In this document: piece after piece, positions 62,568 through 64,000 of the stretch
Layout: every line of letters begins with the position of its first letter
Position numbering within the stretch: the stretch's first letter is position 1
NCBI RefSeq assembly: GCF_013376045.1
Contig: NZ_JABMJG010000007.1
Span: forward strand, 310,001-374,000
Source: Variovorax sp. SG517
GTDB lineage: Bacteria > Pseudomonadota > Gammaproteobacteria > Burkholderiales > Burkholderiaceae_C
DNA: 64,000 bases
Reading direction: 5' to 3'
Made by a program: the position numbers and the translations under genes
Notes under the pieces: generated by a model
Told to the model about the DNA's origin: nothing
The model's input: the letters and a program-made list of their open reading frames with translations, nothing else
The model's database searches: none

Positions 62568-63272
62568 TCAGCGCCGGGCGGCTTCCTTCCTCGGCACGAA
62601 GCCGTAGGAGTTGTCGAAGCCGAAATGATGGGCGTCGTACATCGCCGCCATCTTCTTCACGAGATGCTGCTGCACGGGCTTCGGCAAGGCGAAGTAGCCG
62701 GTGTTGGCGGTGGTTTTGCGGTCGCCGTCCAACTCTCCGGTGATCGCCTGGATCGTCGCCTTGCGGCCCTGGTGGAACGTGACGATCTTGATGCGCCCGG
62801 AGTAATCGTCGTCGACGATGCGGCCGGCACCGTCGCGCTCGAAGAAGCGATAGACGAGGACCGGGTCGACCAGCCCGTCACCATCGATGTCGGCGAGCTC
62901 GATGAGCTTCGTGCGGAAATTGAGCCCTGCCTCGTACTTGCCCGCGAAGTCGCGGATCGACCACTCGGGCGTCAGGCTGGCGCCGTCGGCACCGACCTTG
63001 TAGAGCGCGGCCTGGATGGCCGAGGAAAGCTTCTCTTCAGCGAACGACAGGTCCTGCTTCTCGCCGAGCAGCAGAACGTGGCTGCCGGCCTTGTCGGAAT
63101 AGCAATAGCACTTGAAAACCGGGAGTTCGAAGCCGGTCTTCTTCAGCGTGTCCGCGCTCAGGTACGAAGCGCCGGGAACGCACTCGACCGTGCTCTTTGC
63201 GGGCGATCTCTGTGCGTGGCCTGCGGCAGCGAGCGATGCTAGCAAGGCCGCTGCCAGAAGCGCCCTTCTCAT
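62568..63272 (-). CDS. Hypothetical exported protein with EF-hand-like loop
   Basis: This 234-residue protein has a signal peptide (ALLAAALLASLAAAGHAQ). The mature part has CYCYSDKAGSHVLLLGEKQD and a calcium-type loop DIDGDGLVDPV, then VTFHQGRKATIQAITGELDGDRKT. It resembles small surface or periplasmic proteins with one DxDxDG loop, but I cannot name the family with confidence. The start overlaps the stop of the thioesterase gene by ATGA, so it is translated with it. Confidence 0.8.
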   Translation of the reverse strand: MRRALLAAALLASLAAAGHAQRSPAKSTVECVPGASYLSADTLKKTGFELPVFKCYCYSDKAGSHVLLLGEKQDLSFAEEKLSSAIQAALYKVGADGASLTPEWSIRDFAGKYEAGLNFRTKLIELADIDGDGLVDPVLVYRFFERDGAGRIVDDDYSGRIKIVTFHQGRKATIQAITGELDGDRKTTANTGYFALPKPVQQHLVKKMAAMYDAHHFGFDNSYGFVPRKEAARR

Positions 63273-63694
63273 TCGGCACTCACCAGCGCGCGCAGCCAGT
63301 CGGGCAAGGTCAGCGCCTTCTGCTTGGGAAAGTCGACCCAGATCGTGGTTGCGCCGCCGGCCGCGCAGATCACGTCGGGCTCTTCCTCACGGGCCATCGT
63401 GGCCCAGCTCTCGAAGGTGGTGCGGCCCGGGTCGCTCACGTACATCTTGAGCAGCACGTTGCCGGGGTACTCGATCTGACGGTAGAAGTTGCAGAAGGCG
63501 TTGACGATCACCATGCCCTCGCCGTTGGGCTGCGGCTCGAAGCCGATGGAGTGCATCCAGTCGATGCGCGCCGTCTCTAGGTAGCGGAAGTAGGTGCCGT
63601 TGTTGAGGTGGCCCATGGCGTCCATGTCGCCCCAGCGGATGGGAATGGACGTTTCGTACACCAGCTTCTTCTTTTCGGGAATTTCGATTCTCAT
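63269..63694 (-). CDS. Acyl-CoA thioesterase, hot-dog fold (4HBT type)
   Basis: This 141-residue protein has YETSIPIRWGDMDAMGHLNNGTYFRYLETARIDWM, the active-site block of 4-hydroxybenzoyl-CoA thioesterase-like enzymes (Asp in GDMDAMGH). The rest of the hot-dog fold follows (EYPGNVLLKMYVSDPGRTTFE, CAAGGATTIWVDFPKQK). It hydrolyses short or aromatic acyl-CoA esters; the substrate is unknown. The start overlaps the end of the EamA gene by ATGA and its own stop overlaps the start of the next gene, so the three form one operon. Confidence 0.93.
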   Translation of the reverse strand: MRIEIPEKKKLVYETSIPIRWGDMDAMGHLNNGTYFRYLETARIDWMHSIGFEPQPNGEGMVIVNAFCNFYRQIEYPGNVLLKMYVSDPGRTTFESWATMAREEEPDVICAAGGATTIWVDFPKQKALTLPDWLRALVSAE

Positions 63695-64000
63695 CGGTGC
63701 GCCTTGATGGATGCGAGGATGCCCAGCACGAACAGCGCCGCCGCGGCCCACTCGGTGGCCTGCGGCCAGCGGCCGTCCCAGACGAAGGAATAGAGCAGCG
63801 CGAACAGCGTCTCGCTGACGATCAGCTGCCCGCAGAGGCTGGCCGACAGCCGCTGGCTGGCGATGTTCCAGAGAATGGTCGCGAGCCAAGAAGAGCCGAA
63901 GCCGCTGGCCAGCGCGATCCAGACGAAGAGCATGCCGTCGGGCTGAGCCTTCAGCGTGGCCGCGTCGCTGCCCGCGACGAGCCAAAGCAGCAAGGCGCCA
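63691..64000 (-). CDS. EamA/DMT family transporter, C-terminal part
   Basis: The gene runs off the window; about 102 C-terminal residues are visible, with no start. At least three hydrophobic helices can be seen, with WIALASGFGSSWLATILWNIASQRLSASLCGQLIVSETLFALLYSFVWDGR, the typical second EamA repeat of drug/metabolite exporters (SETLFALLY, with a Glu in the helix). It is the upstream gene of the operon with the thioesterase and the exported protein. Substrate unknown. Confidence 0.85.
   Translation of the reverse strand, partial: GALLLWLVAGSDAATLKAQPDGMLFVWIALASGFGSSWLATILWNIASQRLSASLCGQLIVSETLFALLYSFVWDGRWPQATEWAAAALFVLGILASIKAHR

Overview
This window looks like chromosome from a high-GC betaproteobacterium of the Comamonadaceae, most probably Variovorax or a close relative. 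The support is indirect. GC content is uniformly high. There are two Bug-type solute-binding proteins of the tripartite tricarboxylate transport kind, DUF4148 and DUF4124 exported proteins, a cbpA-cbpM pair, many LysR regulators and a dense set of acyl-CoA and amino-acid catabolic operons. I saw no insertion sequence, prophage, tRNA, rRNA or CRISPR array. No gap between genes exceeds about 300 bp.

Layout. 1-3.4 kb: the end of an unknown gene, an exported amidohydrolase, a class A beta-lactamase, and a divergent ArsR-SRPBCC pair with a doubled operator and a probably leaderless start. 3.5-8.2 kb: an exported phosphoesterase cluster made of a lipoprotein with a LamG-like C-terminus, a tiny Gly-rich lipoprotein and a Tat-exported phospholipase C. 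8.3-16 kb: housekeeping and mixed genes (DeoR regulator, DUF2272, DUF3297, RNase H-like, DUF4124, glutamine amidotransferase, pssA, glutathione transferase, histidine phosphatase, cbpA-cbpM). 16-20.2 kb: a CueR-like MerR regulator running into a tandem duplication of a 579-residue exported M20 peptidase. 20.2-27.7 kb: tag, DUF4148, Bug receptor, metE/metR and small proteins.

27.7-32.6 kb is a valine catabolic operon (mmsA, isobutyryl-CoA dehydrogenase, 3-hydroxyisobutyryl-CoA hydrolase, mmsB) divergent from a LysR gene. 33.8-38.5 kb holds an aminotransferase, a DUF4241-ankyrin protein and scoAB beside a PAS-LuxR regulator. 38.5-43.2 kb is a four-gene operon (CoA-transferase, HMG-CoA-lyase-like, VOC, Bug receptor) divergent from a LysR gene, with two matching operator copies between them.

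43.2-47.2 kb is an AcoR-like sigma-54 activator divergent from an aldehyde dehydrogenase-DUF779 operon, with a near-consensus -24/-12 promoter and upstream dyads. 51.5-55.2 kb is a compact ethanolamine operon (permease, eutB, eutC), also with a near-consensus sigma-54 promoter. EutBC makes acetaldehyde, which the 44-kb dehydrogenase could oxidise, so the two loci plausibly form one nitrogen and carbon scavenging module without a microcompartment. 57.2-62.5 kb is an MCR/EptA-family phosphoethanolamine transferase preceded by two PAP2 phosphatase genes and divergent from its likely two-component system. The space between them carries four phased direct half-sites typical of OmpR/PmrA-type control. 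The window ends in a small exported protein, a thioesterase and a truncated EamA transporter.
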